Shown here: in pieces, positions 5,424 through 13,090 of the stretch
Layout: each line of letters begins with the position of its first letter
Position numbering within the stretch: position 1 is the first letter of the stretch
Source: Candidatus Liptonbacteria bacterium
GTDB taxonomy: Bacteria; Patescibacteriota; Minisyncoccia; UBA6257; 2-01-FULL-56-20
Length of the DNA stretch: 35,885 nucleotides
Assembly (NCBI GenBank): GCA_016186635.1
Contig: JACPLI010000002.1
Span: 1 to 35,885, forward strand
Direction of reading: 5' to 3'
Notes under the pieces: generated by a model
What the model saw: the letters and a program-made list of their open reading frames with translations, nothing else
The model's database searches: none
What the model was told of the DNA's origin: nothing
Position numbers and translations under genes: made by a program

Positions 5424-7274
5424 ATGCATAGGTGGTTTCTCTGGTCTGCGGCAACAGTTAGTCTCGCGCTCATCGCCGGCGGGCTTTTTGTGCACCGCGC
5501 GGCGGTGGAGGAGGGAATTGTGCGCAATCAGCTTGCGGCACTCTCGCAAATAGAGGTGAATGCCGCGCGGGAGTGGCGCGCGCGTTCCGGATTCAAGCGG
5601 GAACTTGCGACGGGAGACAAGGGGAACGACGTGGTGCTGCTTCAGAAGACCCTGGTGGCGAAGAAACTGCTTGCGTCAAAAGACGCGACGGGATTCTACG
5701 GTTCGCTCACGAAGAAGGGTGTGCAGTCCCTCCAGCGCGCGTGGTCGCTTCCGGCGACGGGCGCGGTGGATGAGGCGACGCGTGCGCGTTTGAACGAGGC
5801 GTACCGCGGTATCGTGTGCCCCAGGCCCGCCGCGGCATATCCCGATTTCTCGCGTGTGAATGTGGGCAAGAGCCGCCTTGTGCCCTACGACTACGCGCCC
5901 GCAGACCTTGCGGAACTTTCCGCAAATAGCGTGTGGACGAACGGGGTGGTGTGTATGCGAAAGGAAGCGGGGGCTGCGCTTCTGCGTATGATTGGGGATG
6001 CGGCGAAGGAAGGGGTGCGCATTGGAATCACCTCCGGCTTCCGGAGTGCGGATATCCAAAAGGCGCTCTATGACTACTGGCACATGGTTGGGGGGAACAA
6101 GGCGGACGGGGAGATCGCGCCGCCCGGCGGCTCGGAGCACCAGCTGGGCACGGCGGCGGACCTCACGGGCGCCTCGGCGGGCTACGCGGGCACGCCGCCC
6201 GACTTTGCCAAGCGCCCCGAAGGGCGCTGGCTTACCGCCCATGCACGTGAGTATGGGTTTGCACTTTCCTACCCTCGGGGGCGCGAGGGGATTACGGGCT
6301 ACATCTATGAGCCATGGCACTGGCGATATGTGGGGAAGGAAACGGCGGCGGCGATTGCGGAAGGGAGCGTGGGCACGGCGGAGTACCTTGCGGCGCATGC
6401 AGGGAACATTCCTCGCCTTCGCGGGATTCCCGAGGGATTGGACCTTACTGCCGCCGCGGCGCTCGCGGTCTACGTGCCGCGCGGTTTCCGACCCGGAGGG
6501 GTTTCCGACCCGGGTGGAGGAACCCCGCACGTTCTTGTCCAGAAGGATTCCGAGCGCCCGCATCCCATCGCGAGCGTGACGAAGCTGCTTACGGCAGTGG
6601 TCGCGGAGAAGCTTTTCCCGCCGGGGAAACGTATCCCCGTTTCCGCGGCGGCGGCGCAGGAAGCGGTGAACCCCCGCACCTACGGCGTGGGTGCGGGGGC
6701 GAAGGAGGGGCAGTCGGTTCTCCAAAGCGGCGACGCGCTTTCAATTGAAGACATGCTCGCATTGCTTCTTATTGAGTCTTCAAACCCCGCGGCGCGCGCA
6801 CTTGCGGATGCCTACGGGTACGAGCAGTTCATCGGGCTGATGCGCGGCGAGGCGGCGCGGCTGGAACTTTCAACGCTTGTAGTTGCGAACCCCACGGGGC
6901 TTGATCCAAAAAACGGAGAATCGCTGAACGCGGCGTCGGCGAGGGATCTCGCGGTGCTCCTGCGGGAAGTGCTCGACAATCATCCTGCGCTGCGAACGCT
7001 CCTCGGGACACCCGAGGCGCAGGTGCGGAGCACGGGCGGCGCGGTGTACCGCGCCCGGACGACGAACAATCTCCTTCTTTCTTCGGCGTGGCCAGAAGGC
7101 GTCCTTGGCGGGAAGACGGGCGAGACGCCGCGAGCGTCCCAGGCGCTCGTGTTTGCGGCACAAAGCCCTTCGGGGGACGGATATGTGCTGGGAGTATTGC
7201 TCGAGTCCGCGGACAGGTTTACGGATGCGGAAAAGGTGCTGCGGTGGCTTCGCGATTCGTATGAATGGGAGTAA
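5424..7274 (+). CDS. Fused VanY-type D,D-carboxypeptidase and penicillin-binding D-Ala-D-Ala peptidase
   Basis: A 616-aa surface protein with four parts. It has an N-terminal membrane anchor (about 4-24) and a peptidoglycan-binding repeat (63-125, GDKGNDVVLLQKTL ... GFYGSLTKKGVQSLQ). The M15B/VanY metallopeptidase (about 165-310) has GSEHQLGTAADL with His239 and Asp246, and EPWHWRY with His299. The S11 serine peptidase (about 335-616) has Ser384-x-x-Lys387 (SVTK), Ser452-Ser-Asn454 and Lys564-Thr-Gly. All catalytic motifs of both enzymes are present. Both trim peptidoglycan stem peptides, so the fusion joins two nonhomologous D,D-carboxypeptidases. A repeat-derived insertion at 354-368 precedes the SxxK motif. 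The start is ATG 5424, where the hydrophobic segment begins. Confidence 0.85.
   Translation: MHRWFLWSAATVSLALIAGGLFVHRAAVEEGIVRNQLAALSQIEVNAAREWRARSGFKRELATGDKGNDVVLLQKTLVAKKLLASKDATGFYGSLTKKGVQSLQRAWSLPATGAVDEATRARLNEAYRGIVCPRPAAAYPDFSRVNVGKSRLVPYDYAPADLAELSANSVWTNGVVCMRKEAGAALLRMIGDAAKEGVRIGITSGFRSADIQKALYDYWHMVGGNKADGEIAPPGGSEHQLGTAADLTGASAGYAGTPPDFAKRPEGRWLTAHAREYGFALSYPRGREGITGYIYEPWHWRYVGKETAAAIAEGSVGTAEYLAAHAGNIPRLRGIPEGLDLTAAAALAVYVPRGFRPGGVSDPGGGTPHVLVQKDSERPHPIASVTKLLTAVVAEKLFPPGKRIPVSAAAAQEAVNPRTYGVGAGAKEGQSVLQSGDALSIEDMLALLLIESSNPAARALADAYGYEQFIGLMRGEAARLELSTLVVANPTGLDPKNGESLNAASARDLAVLLREVLDNHPALRTLLGTPEAQVRSTGGAVYRARTTNNLLLSSAWPEGVLGGKTGETPRASQALVFAAQSPSGDGYVLGVLLESADRFTDAEKVLRWLRDSYEWE
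6482..6526. repeat. Repeat insertion in the S11 peptidase domain
   Basis: GGTTTCCGACCCGG occurs twice in tandem. The second copy sits in a palindrome closed by GGGGTT and AACCCC. It translates in frame as a Gly/Pro-rich loop just before the SVTK motif, where S11 enzymes normally have a short turn. Confidence 0.55.
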
Positions 7275-7275
7275 T

Positions 7276-8415
7276 ATGTCTCGCATGGAAGACAAGCACC
7301 TTACCCTTGCATTCACCCTCGCGGGAGGAATAATCGTGAGCGGGCTTATTTTTTTTGTCGTGTGGCGCGGGAGCATCGGCGCGATTCCGCCGGCTCCAAT
7401 GAGGGAAGAGGTAGCAGGGACGGGAACGGCGCCTGCGCCGCTTTCGCCGGCTCCCGCACTCGCCTCGCTTCGCTGGGACCGGATGCCGTCCTCAACGGTG
7501 CCATGGGAAGCGCGCGATTCGCATGCGTTTGCGGTGTTTAAGAATGCGCTCTGGCTTATGGGTGGGCTTGATGGGAACGGGCTCGTGGCGCGCGGCCAGT
7601 ACGGTGAGCATGTGCGGTATTGGGAAGCGCCGCATTTTGATGATGTGTGGACGTCAACGAACGGATACGATTGGAAGCGTATAACGAATAACGCGCCGTG
7701 GGGTGAGCGGCGCTCCATGCAGGCAGTGGAGTTCCGAGGCAAGCTTTGGCTTATGGGCGGCTGGGGTCCCGAGCTTGGGTACCGTTCCGACGTGTGGGCG
7801 ACCGAGGATGGGAAGCGGTGGCAGCGCGTAACCGCCAAGGCGGCGTGGCCCGCGCGGGAGGGGCATTCGCTTCTCGTCTGGCGCGACAAGCTATGGCTTA
7901 TCGGCGGCGTGCAGTACGACGCGCGGAAGACGTTTAATGACGTGTGGAACTCGACCGACGGTTTCACCTGGGAACTGGTAACTGATAACCCGCCGTGGCG
8001 CTCGCGGTGGGACCACGCAGCCGCCTCATTCAACGACCGGCTCTATCTCACCGCGGGGATGGACTTGGCGGGCAACACGTTCCGGGACGTGTGGGTATCG
8101 GACGACGGTGCGACGTGGGAACTGGTAACTGATAACCCGCCGTGGCGGGAGCGGCAGGGACATGTGCTCCTTGAATATCGCGGCGCGCTGTGGACGCTTG
8201 GGCGCTTGAATGACCCGGATTCGGGAGGGGGACCGAATGATGTGTGGTTTACAAAGGACGGCGTGACATGGGAGGAAACGGACGTTGACCCGCCATGGCG
8301 GGGGCGCGAGGACCACGGGGCGGTGGTCTGGCGCGATGCGATGTGGATTACGGGAGGAATGGACAGCAAGTGGGAGTGGAGCAATGAGGTGTGGCGTTCG
8401 TCATTCGCTCAATAA
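7276..8415 (+). CDS. Membrane-anchored Kelch-like beta-propeller protein
   Basis: A 379-aa protein with an N-terminal anchor (about 9-31, AFTLAGGIIVSGLIFFVVW) and an Ala/Pro linker. About six Kelch-like repeats of 50-60 residues follow. Each has the pattern DVW-S-DG-W ... T-NPPW-R--H ... LW--GG. Two repeats are nearly identical at DNA level around 7970-8000 and 8118-8148, indicating recent repeat duplication. The fold should be a propeller facing outward. The ligand is unknown. It starts 1 nt after the stop of the peptidase gene with a GGGAG site before it, so the two are translationally linked and probably work together at the cell surface. Confidence 0.8.
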   Translation: MSRMEDKHLTLAFTLAGGIIVSGLIFFVVWRGSIGAIPPAPMREEVAGTGTAPAPLSPAPALASLRWDRMPSSTVPWEARDSHAFAVFKNALWLMGGLDGNGLVARGQYGEHVRYWEAPHFDDVWTSTNGYDWKRITNNAPWGERRSMQAVEFRGKLWLMGGWGPELGYRSDVWATEDGKRWQRVTAKAAWPAREGHSLLVWRDKLWLIGGVQYDARKTFNDVWNSTDGFTWELVTDNPPWRSRWDHAAASFNDRLYLTAGMDLAGNTFRDVWVSDDGATWELVTDNPPWRERQGHVLLEYRGALWTLGRLNDPDSGGGPNDVWFTKDGVTWEETDVDPPWRGREDHGAVVWRDAMWITGGMDSKWEWSNEVWRSSFAQ

Positions 8416-8611
8416 TCAAGAACACGACAAATAATAAGTTGTCCACAAATATCCCCTGACTCCATACGCACCAGTTGTCATTCCCGCGGAAGCGGGAATC
8501 CAGGACCTATATCCCCGCATGCGCGGGGATGACATGGGTGTTATGTCGCGAAGGGAGAGGCGTGAAGTTGTCCACAGTTCTCCTTACATACGGTTTGCTA
8601 CACTAAAATTA
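8416..8611. other. Intergenic region with ATTCCCGC repeat
   Basis: No gene is visible. It holds the palindrome pair at 8476-8537. A possible extended -10 for the next gene (TGCTACACT, about 8596-8604) has no good -35. Confidence 0.4.
8476..8537. repeat. ATTCCCGC-family palindrome pair
   Basis: Two hairpins in line: ATTCCCGC-GGAA-GCGGGAAT (8480-8499) and ATCCCCGC-ATGC-GCGGGGAT (8511-8530), bordered by TTGTC and GACA. The same family is inserted inside truB at 2140-2278. Confidence 0.75.
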
Positions 8612-8890
8612 ATGGATTCATCGAGAACCCACTATGCGGTTGCAGTTGCGGTGGTTGTGATTGTTGCAGTTATCGCGTGGTGGTTTGTGTCGTCTTACGG
8701 CGGCGCTCCGGCGCCGGCAACGCCGAGCACGCCAGTCGCACAACCGGCAACTCCCGCGGCGGCGGTCACCACGTCGAGCTTGGGCGCCTCCATTTTGGAA
8801 AAGGCGCAGAATCCGCTTCAGGGTAAAGTGCAAGAAATTTCACCGACGGCGAATCCGGTGAAGAATGTCTACAAAAATCCTTTTGAGTAA
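8612..8890 (+). CDS. Small single-pass membrane protein, unknown function
   Basis: A 92-aa protein with a strong transmembrane helix (about 9-27, AVAVAVVVIVAVIAWWFV). An Ala/Pro/Thr-rich stretch (32-57) and a short C-terminal region with no known motif follow. The start ATG 8612 is chosen because the short N-terminus leads straight into the helix. The last codons and the stop form the left arm and loop of a hairpin. It may belong with the surface-protein genes on both sides; no function can be named. Confidence 0.65.
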   Translation: MDSSRTHYAVAVAVVVIVAVIAWWFVSSYGGAPAPATPSTPVAQPATPAAAVTTSSLGASILEKAQNPLQGKVQEISPTANPVKNVYKNPFE

Positions 8891-8902
8891 AGGATTTTTG
8901 TA
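8870..8902 (+). terminator. Hairpin spanning the stop codon of the small membrane protein gene
   Basis: Perfect 14-bp arms (TACAAAAATCCTTT) with a TGAGT loop that includes the start of the TAA stop. The right arm ends in a T-rich run (ATTTTTGTA). It may terminate transcription or protect the mRNA end. Confidence 0.6.
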
Positions 8903-8930
8903 ATTTTCAATTATCAATTTCCAATTTTCA
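8903..8930. repeat. Family-IV AT-rich spacer before the Cys-repeat protein gene
   Basis: ATTTTCAATTATCAATTTCC-type sequence directly before the start codon. Relatives precede rpsG (14338-14440) and rplD (20968-20999). Confidence 0.6.
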
Positions 8931-11900
8931 ATGATGAAGAGTTCCTTTGAAGTGAAGCAATTTGTGGCGGGAGTGGCGGTTGCGTGCGCTCTCGTTTTTG
9001 CTGGCGTATCTGCGGCGCAGGCGCAGGAGAGCAACATTCCGCAGGCGCCGAGCGACGCGCAAATTCAAGCGAGCGGGATTACGTTCCCCGTGCCGGAGCT
9101 GGGAAATTGCGGAAGCAAGAACGAATGTAAGGCGTATTGTGAGAGCCCTGCGAATGCGGAGGCGTGCGTCGCATTTGCCGAGAAGCATGGGCTTATGAAT
9201 AAGGAGGAAGCGGCGCAGGCGAAGAAGTTTACGAAGGCGCTCGCGGCGGGCGGCCCCGGCGGGTGCAAGACGCCGCAGGAGTGCGAATCGTTTTGCAGCA
9301 ACATTGCGAATCTTGAGGCGTGCATGAGTTTTGCAAAGAAGCAGGGCATCAAGAACGCTCAAGTGAGCCAAGGGGAAAAACTTTTGGCGCACATGAAAGC
9401 AGGGGGAAAGACGCCCGGCGGGTGCACATCGGAAGCGGATTGCAAGAACTATTGCAGCGACTTCAGCCACGCGGAGGAGTGTTATGAGTTTGCGAAGAAA
9501 GCGGGGATTGTGCAGACGAAGGGTCAAGCGCGTCAAGGCGGCCCGCGGGGTCCCGGCGGCCCGGGAGGCGGCGAAGACCTTTCTCCGGAGCAATTCGAGA
9601 AGGTGATGGAGCTTGCGAAGAGCGGGCAGACCCCCGGCGGATGCAAATCGAAAGATGCGTGCGAGGCGTATTGTGGAGCGCCGGGGCATACTGAAGAATG
9701 CGTGACCTTTGCCGAGAAAGCAGGATTCATGTCCAGAGAAGAGGCGGCCATGGTTCGGAAAACGGGAGGGAAGGGGCCCGGCGGGTGCAGTTCGCCGCAG
9801 GCGTGCGAGCAGTATTGCAATGAGCCGGCGAACCGCGAGACATGTTTTAAGTTTGCCGAGGAGAATGGATTTATCAGTAAGGAAGAGGTTCAGCGGGCGA
9901 AGGAGGGGCTTGTACAGCTCCGCGCGGGGATAGAGCACGCGCCGCCCGAGGTTGCCGCGTGTTTGAAGTCGACGCTTGGACCCAATGTATTGGATGATAT
10001 TCAGGCGGGAAAGCTTACTCCGGGCCCCGAGATTGGCGACCGCATGCGCGGCTGTTTTGAAAAGTTCGGCTCGCGCGGCGGTCCGCAGGACATGTTTAAG
10101 AATGCGCCGCCGGAAGTTGCCGCATGCATCAAGGAAAAAATCGGCGGCACGTTCGAGGCGATTAAGAGCGGCAAGGAGGCGCCGACGCCGGAGATGGCGG
10201 ACACGCTCCGGGTGTGCTTCCAGAGCGTGCAGTTCTCCGCCGAAGGCGGACCCGCCTTTGGCGGGGAGCAGGGGGAAGGTGGTCCTCGCGGACCAGGAGT
10301 TATGAGGCAAGGACCTCCCGCGCAGGCGCTCCAGCAATTTCTCCGTACGGCTCCGCCGCAAGTGCAGGAGTGTTTGAAGCAGAAGCTTGGCGACAACTTT
10401 GCGAAACTCCAATCGAACGAGCCGGTGGAGGGGTTCGACCCTTCGCTCATACGGAATTGCTTCGAATCGTTCCGGCCCCAAGAACACTTTGGGCCGCCCG
10501 GGGGCGAGGGTGGATTTCCTGGCGGGCCAGGGGGCCCCGGTGAGCAAGGCGGGTTCCGTGGTATTCCTGAAGACGTACTCGCCTGCGTGAAGGAAAAATC
10601 CGGCGGAGCAGTGGATATAGAAAAACTGCGCCGCGGTGAGCGGCCAACTCCGGAGGTGGAAAAGGTGATGGGAGAGTGTTTTGGGAAAATGGGTTCCCAA
10701 GGAGGGCAAGGGGGATTCCCCGGGGGTCCAGGCTTCGGCGGGCCTGGCGAGCAGGGAAGCAAAGGTGGTCCCTTCCCGCAGGGAGGTCCGCAGGGTCAGG
10801 CATTTTCCGCCGGAGGCGGATCCGCCTTTGGCGGAGGGCAGGGCGGCATTCCTCGTGAAATCCTTTCCTGCGTGAAAGAGAAAGTAGGACAGGATGTAAC
10901 TGAAGAAAAATTGCGCGCGTCAACCGGTGACCAAGGGAACCTCGGGCAGGCAATCCGTGAGTGTTTCGGGAAAATGCAGCCCCCGGGGCAAGGGGGGTTC
11001 CCGCAAGGGCGTCCTGAAGGTGGATTTTCCCAGGGCCAGAACTCGCGTTCCGGTCCAGGAGGCGGGCAAGGCGGACTTCCAGAGTCGGTGCTCTCATGCG
11101 TGAAGGAAAAGGCGGGCGATACCGTAGATGTTGAGAAGCTCCGCCGCGGTGCTCAACCAACTCCAGACGTGGAGAAAGTGATAGGAGAGTGTTTTGGGAA
11201 AATGAACGAGAAGGGTGGACAGTTCCCGCAAGGAGGTGAGAGGGGAGGTTTTCCCGGAGGACAGAGCGGTTTTGCGAGCGGGACGCCGGGCCGCTTCGAT
11301 GGACAGCAGCAATTTCAGGAACAATACAAACAGCAGTTTGATGAACAGTTCAAACAGCAATATAACCAGCAGTACAACGCGGAGTTTCAGAAGCAGTATG
11401 GGGAGAAACTCCAAAGCGAGGTGAATCGCCAAACACAAGGATTCCAGGACCAGGCGGGGAAACCGGGTTATGTGAACCCGTTTTCGAGCGGTCCTTCCGG
11501 TCAGGGTGGATTTGGCGGTCAGCCAAACCAGCAGTTCGGACCATCTTCAGGCGGCGCAGGCGGAGGCGGGCAGTTCGGTCCGCCGCCGGGTCCCCAAGGA
11601 GGCGGGTTCCCGGGCGGAGGCGGCTTTGGCCCGGGACCGAGTCAATCATTCCAACCGCAGGAGGGTCGTGCAGAACAGTTGCAACCCAATCAACCCCTGC
11701 AACCGTTTGCACCGCAATTACAAGGACCCCAGGGAGTTCCTCTTTCGCCGACGGGTGGAGGCGCAGGAGGAACCATGCCGCCCCCGCCGGGCGATGCAGG
11801 CGGCGGCGCGCCGCCTCCCTCGGGCGGACAGCAATCTCCTCCGCCTCCGAGCGGCTCGGGTGGCGGAACCCCGCCCCCACCGCCTTCCTCGGCGGCGCCC

Positions 11901-11963
11901 CGGCAGTCGCTCCTCGGAACCATCCTCTCGCCGTTCATAGAACTTTTGGGGATCGGAAGGTAA
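8931..11963 (+). CDS. Large secreted protein with two families of Cys repeats
   Basis: A 1010-aa protein. A signal peptide (1-31, ending AQA) directs export. Five modules (about 60-335) share the spacing C-x5-C-x3-C-x8-C followed by a helix of the FAEKxGL-xxxEEA type. Six modules (about 336-760) of the form PPEVxxCxKEKxG ... xCFxKM have two Cys about 30 residues apart, joined by Gly/Gln/Pro linkers. A Gln/Phe/Tyr-rich stretch (about 788-836, repeated QQ-F-QQY units) and a long Gly/Pro-rich tail end in a hydrophobic segment (LLGTILSPFIELLGIG). All Cys counts are even per module, which fits disulfides outside the cell. The function is unknown; adhesion, a surface layer or a scaffold are options. 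Two TCCGCC palindromes are inserted in frame. A strong terminator follows. Confidence 0.85.
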   Translation: MMKSSFEVKQFVAGVAVACALVFAGVSAAQAQESNIPQAPSDAQIQASGITFPVPELGNCGSKNECKAYCESPANAEACVAFAEKHGLMNKEEAAQAKKFTKALAAGGPGGCKTPQECESFCSNIANLEACMSFAKKQGIKNAQVSQGEKLLAHMKAGGKTPGGCTSEADCKNYCSDFSHAEECYEFAKKAGIVQTKGQARQGGPRGPGGPGGGEDLSPEQFEKVMELAKSGQTPGGCKSKDACEAYCGAPGHTEECVTFAEKAGFMSREEAAMVRKTGGKGPGGCSSPQACEQYCNEPANRETCFKFAEENGFISKEEVQRAKEGLVQLRAGIEHAPPEVAACLKSTLGPNVLDDIQAGKLTPGPEIGDRMRGCFEKFGSRGGPQDMFKNAPPEVAACIKEKIGGTFEAIKSGKEAPTPEMADTLRVCFQSVQFSAEGGPAFGGEQGEGGPRGPGVMRQGPPAQALQQFLRTAPPQVQECLKQKLGDNFAKLQSNEPVEGFDPSLIRNCFESFRPQEHFGPPGGEGGFPGGPGGPGEQGGFRGIPEDVLACVKEKSGGAVDIEKLRRGERPTPEVEKVMGECFGKMGSQGGQGGFPGGPGFGGPGEQGSKGGPFPQGGPQGQAFSAGGGSAFGGGQGGIPREILSCVKEKVGQDVTEEKLRASTGDQGNLGQAIRECFGKMQPPGQGGFPQGRPEGGFSQGQNSRSGPGGGQGGLPESVLSCVKEKAGDTVDVEKLRRGAQPTPDVEKVIGECFGKMNEKGGQFPQGGERGGFPGGQSGFASGTPGRFDGQQQFQEQYKQQFDEQFKQQYNQQYNAEFQKQYGEKLQSEVNRQTQGFQDQAGKPGYVNPFSSGPSGQGGFGGQPNQQFGPSSGGAGGGGQFGPPPGPQGGGFPGGGGFGPGPSQSFQPQEGRAEQLQPNQPLQPFAPQLQGPQGVPLSPTGGGAGGTMPPPPGDAGGGAPPPSGGQQSPPPPSGSGGGTPPPPPSSAAPRQSLLGTILSPFIELLGIGR
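10235..10267. repeat. TCCGCC-family palindrome inside the Cys-repeat gene, copy 2
   Basis: Core GCCGAAGGCGGACCCGCC, ending TTTGGCGGGGA. It codes in frame for Phe-Ser-Ala-Glu-Gly-Gly-Pro-Ala-Phe-Gly-Gly-Glu, in a linker between two-Cys modules. Confidence 0.65.
10806..10835. repeat. TCCGCC-family palindrome inside the Cys-repeat gene, copy 3
   Basis: A 30-bp copy around GGCGGATCCGCC. It codes for Ser-Ala-Gly-Gly-Gly-Ser-Ala-Phe-Gly-Gly-Gly in a linker and has the same orientation and frame as copy 2. Confidence 0.65.
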
Positions 11964-11966
11964 AAC

Positions 11967-12006
11967 AAAACGACCGCTCCCATTTTCCGTGAGCGGTCGT
12001 TTTTTG
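11967..12006. terminator. Strong intrinsic terminator, usable in both directions
   Basis: Stem AAAACGACCGCTC / GAGCGGTCGTTTT with an 11-nt loop and a T-run on the plus strand; A-rich on the other side. It separates the convergent Cys-repeat gene and the membrane protein gene. Confidence 0.8.
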
Positions 12007-12026
12007 AGTTCGCGATTTCACCCTTT

Positions 12027-12740
12027 TCAACGAAGGGTTCGAGCTTCTGAAGAAGGGAATTTTTTCTTGGGATTGGAGAAATCCGCCGCCCTTATTCGCA
12101 TACCCTTTTCGAGGAGCCGGGGGTCGAGGACACCACGGACAAATTTCTCAAATGCTTTCTGCTGTTCCTCATCCGTGTTGTCGAGGAACCGTGAGAGTTC
12201 GCTCTTTTTTTCTCTTTCGAAACGGAAGAGTTCATCCCTCACCACTTCTTTGAATCTCCATTCTTCGCCGGATTTGACTCCGCCAGAGTTAATGTCCATA
12301 AGCGCATTCCAATACTTTGCTGCGGTCTCCGGCATGGGGATTTTCTCCACCACGACGAAAATGGCGACGTTTGTGCTGTCGGGGCGCGTTACCCATTCTA
12401 CTTCCACCTGCAAGGGAGCATAGGAAAGGAGTGTTGTCCCTCTGGCGAGCCGCGCGTAGTTCCATGTCCACATTATGGTTCCGCGGGGGAATGAAGTGAT
12501 TACTTTTCCCTCGGCGTCCACGAGGCACGATTGCGGCAATACGCCGCTCGTGGAAAAAACGCACATGGTGGAAGAAAAAACGGCGAGGACGAGGTTGATT
12601 AGCCACTTTTTCCTTTGCTCCTCCGTGGAAAAGTTTGTCCCGAATTTGGCGAGGAGAAACAGGATAGTGGAAACAATCATCACGAGAAATGCAATGAATT
12701 TGGTGGCGGAATAGATGAATAAGATAGTTTCTGGAGTCAT
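12027..12740 (-). CDS. Two-helix membrane protein, unknown function
   Basis: A 237-aa protein. Two hydrophobic helices at the N-terminus (about 5-31 and 47-66) are followed by a mixed alpha/beta region (about 95-150). A charged helical part (about 155-215, ending near FEKFVRGVLDPRLLEKGMRI) comes next, with a basic tail. The layout faintly recalls SPFH/band-7 proteins (membrane anchor, beta-rich domain, charged helix), but no diagnostic motif is seen. The start is ATG 12740; the open frame further upstream only reads through the tRNA gene. It is convergent with the Cys-repeat gene and lies downstream of the tRNA on the same strand. Confidence 0.6.
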   Translation of the reverse strand: MTPETILFIYSATKFIAFLVMIVSTILFLLAKFGTNFSTEEQRKKWLINLVLAVFSSTMCVFSTSGVLPQSCLVDAEGKVITSFPRGTIMWTWNYARLARGTTLLSYAPLQVEVEWVTRPDSTNVAIFVVVEKIPMPETAAKYWNALMDINSGGVKSGEEWRFKEVVRDELFRFEREKKSELSRFLDNTDEEQQKAFEKFVRGVLDPRLLEKGMRIRAADFSNPKKKFPSSEARTLR

Positions 12741-12869
12741 ACAAGAATCCTTCCATGGTTTAGGTTGTGAACGGGTCGCACACGCGGCCCTAGCTGGTGT
12801 TACTGTATTACCACGATTTTGCAAAAGCGGTAAAGCCCCGACGTTCGCGGGACTAGCGTATCTTTGATG

Positions 12870-12943
12870 TGCGCCCGGAGGGACTCGAACCCCCAACCCC
12901 TTGGTTCGAAGCCAAGTACTCTATCCGATTGAGCTACGGGCGC
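12870..12943 (-). tRNA. tRNA-Arg (anticodon TCG)
   Basis: On the minus strand a full cloverleaf can be drawn. The acceptor is GCGCCCG / CGGGCGC, the D-arm GCTC..GAGT and the anticodon stem CTTGG / CCAAG with loop CTTCGAA. The T-arm is GGGGG-TTCGAGT-CCCTC. The discriminator is A, and CCA is not encoded (CAT follows). Anticodon TCG reads the Arg codon CGA. Confidence 0.92.
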
Positions 12944-12955
12944 ATTTTCCTGTTT

Positions 12956-12964
12956 ATCCTAGCA
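12956..12964 (-). promoter_or_regulatory. Extended -10 promoter of tRNA-Arg
   Basis: On the minus strand TGCTAGGAT lies so that transcription would start near 12949, about six bases before the mature tRNA end. The -35 region (TTCCAA-like) is weak. Confidence 0.4.
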
Positions 12965-13007
12965 GGTTTGGGGTTCTTGGAAAAGGAATTTAAGATAGAA
13001 ATTGTTG

Positions 13008-13039
13008 TTATTCCAATGTTCTTGAGAACATTGGAATAA
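13008..13039. repeat. 32-bp perfect palindrome before the site-2 protease gene
   Basis: 15-bp arms (TTATTCCAATGTTCT) around TG, followed on the plus strand by GGATTTTTTG. It resembles a terminator, but no plus-strand gene precedes it within 1 kb. It could instead be an operator or a stray palindrome. Confidence 0.5.
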
Positions 13040-13090
13040 GGATTTTTTGTTTGCTATTCGCGCTTTGCGATTTGCGGTAGAGTAATACCT

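Noticed and set aside
5676-6725. 349-residue minus-strand open frame
   Set aside because: Reverse shadow of the VanY-S11 fusion gene; Arg-rich and without motifs.
8928-10709. 593-residue open frame on the minus strand
   Set aside because: It is the reverse shadow of the Cys-repeat gene, with high Arg/Leu content caused by GC-rich codons and no domain or signal features.
12741-12896. N-terminal extension of the minus-strand membrane protein
   Set aside because: The frame upstream of ATG 12740 reads through the tRNA-Arg gene.
13008-13039. Terminator of an upstream plus-strand gene
   Set aside because: The genes to the left are on the minus strand and the Cys-repeat gene already has its own terminator at 11967-12006.
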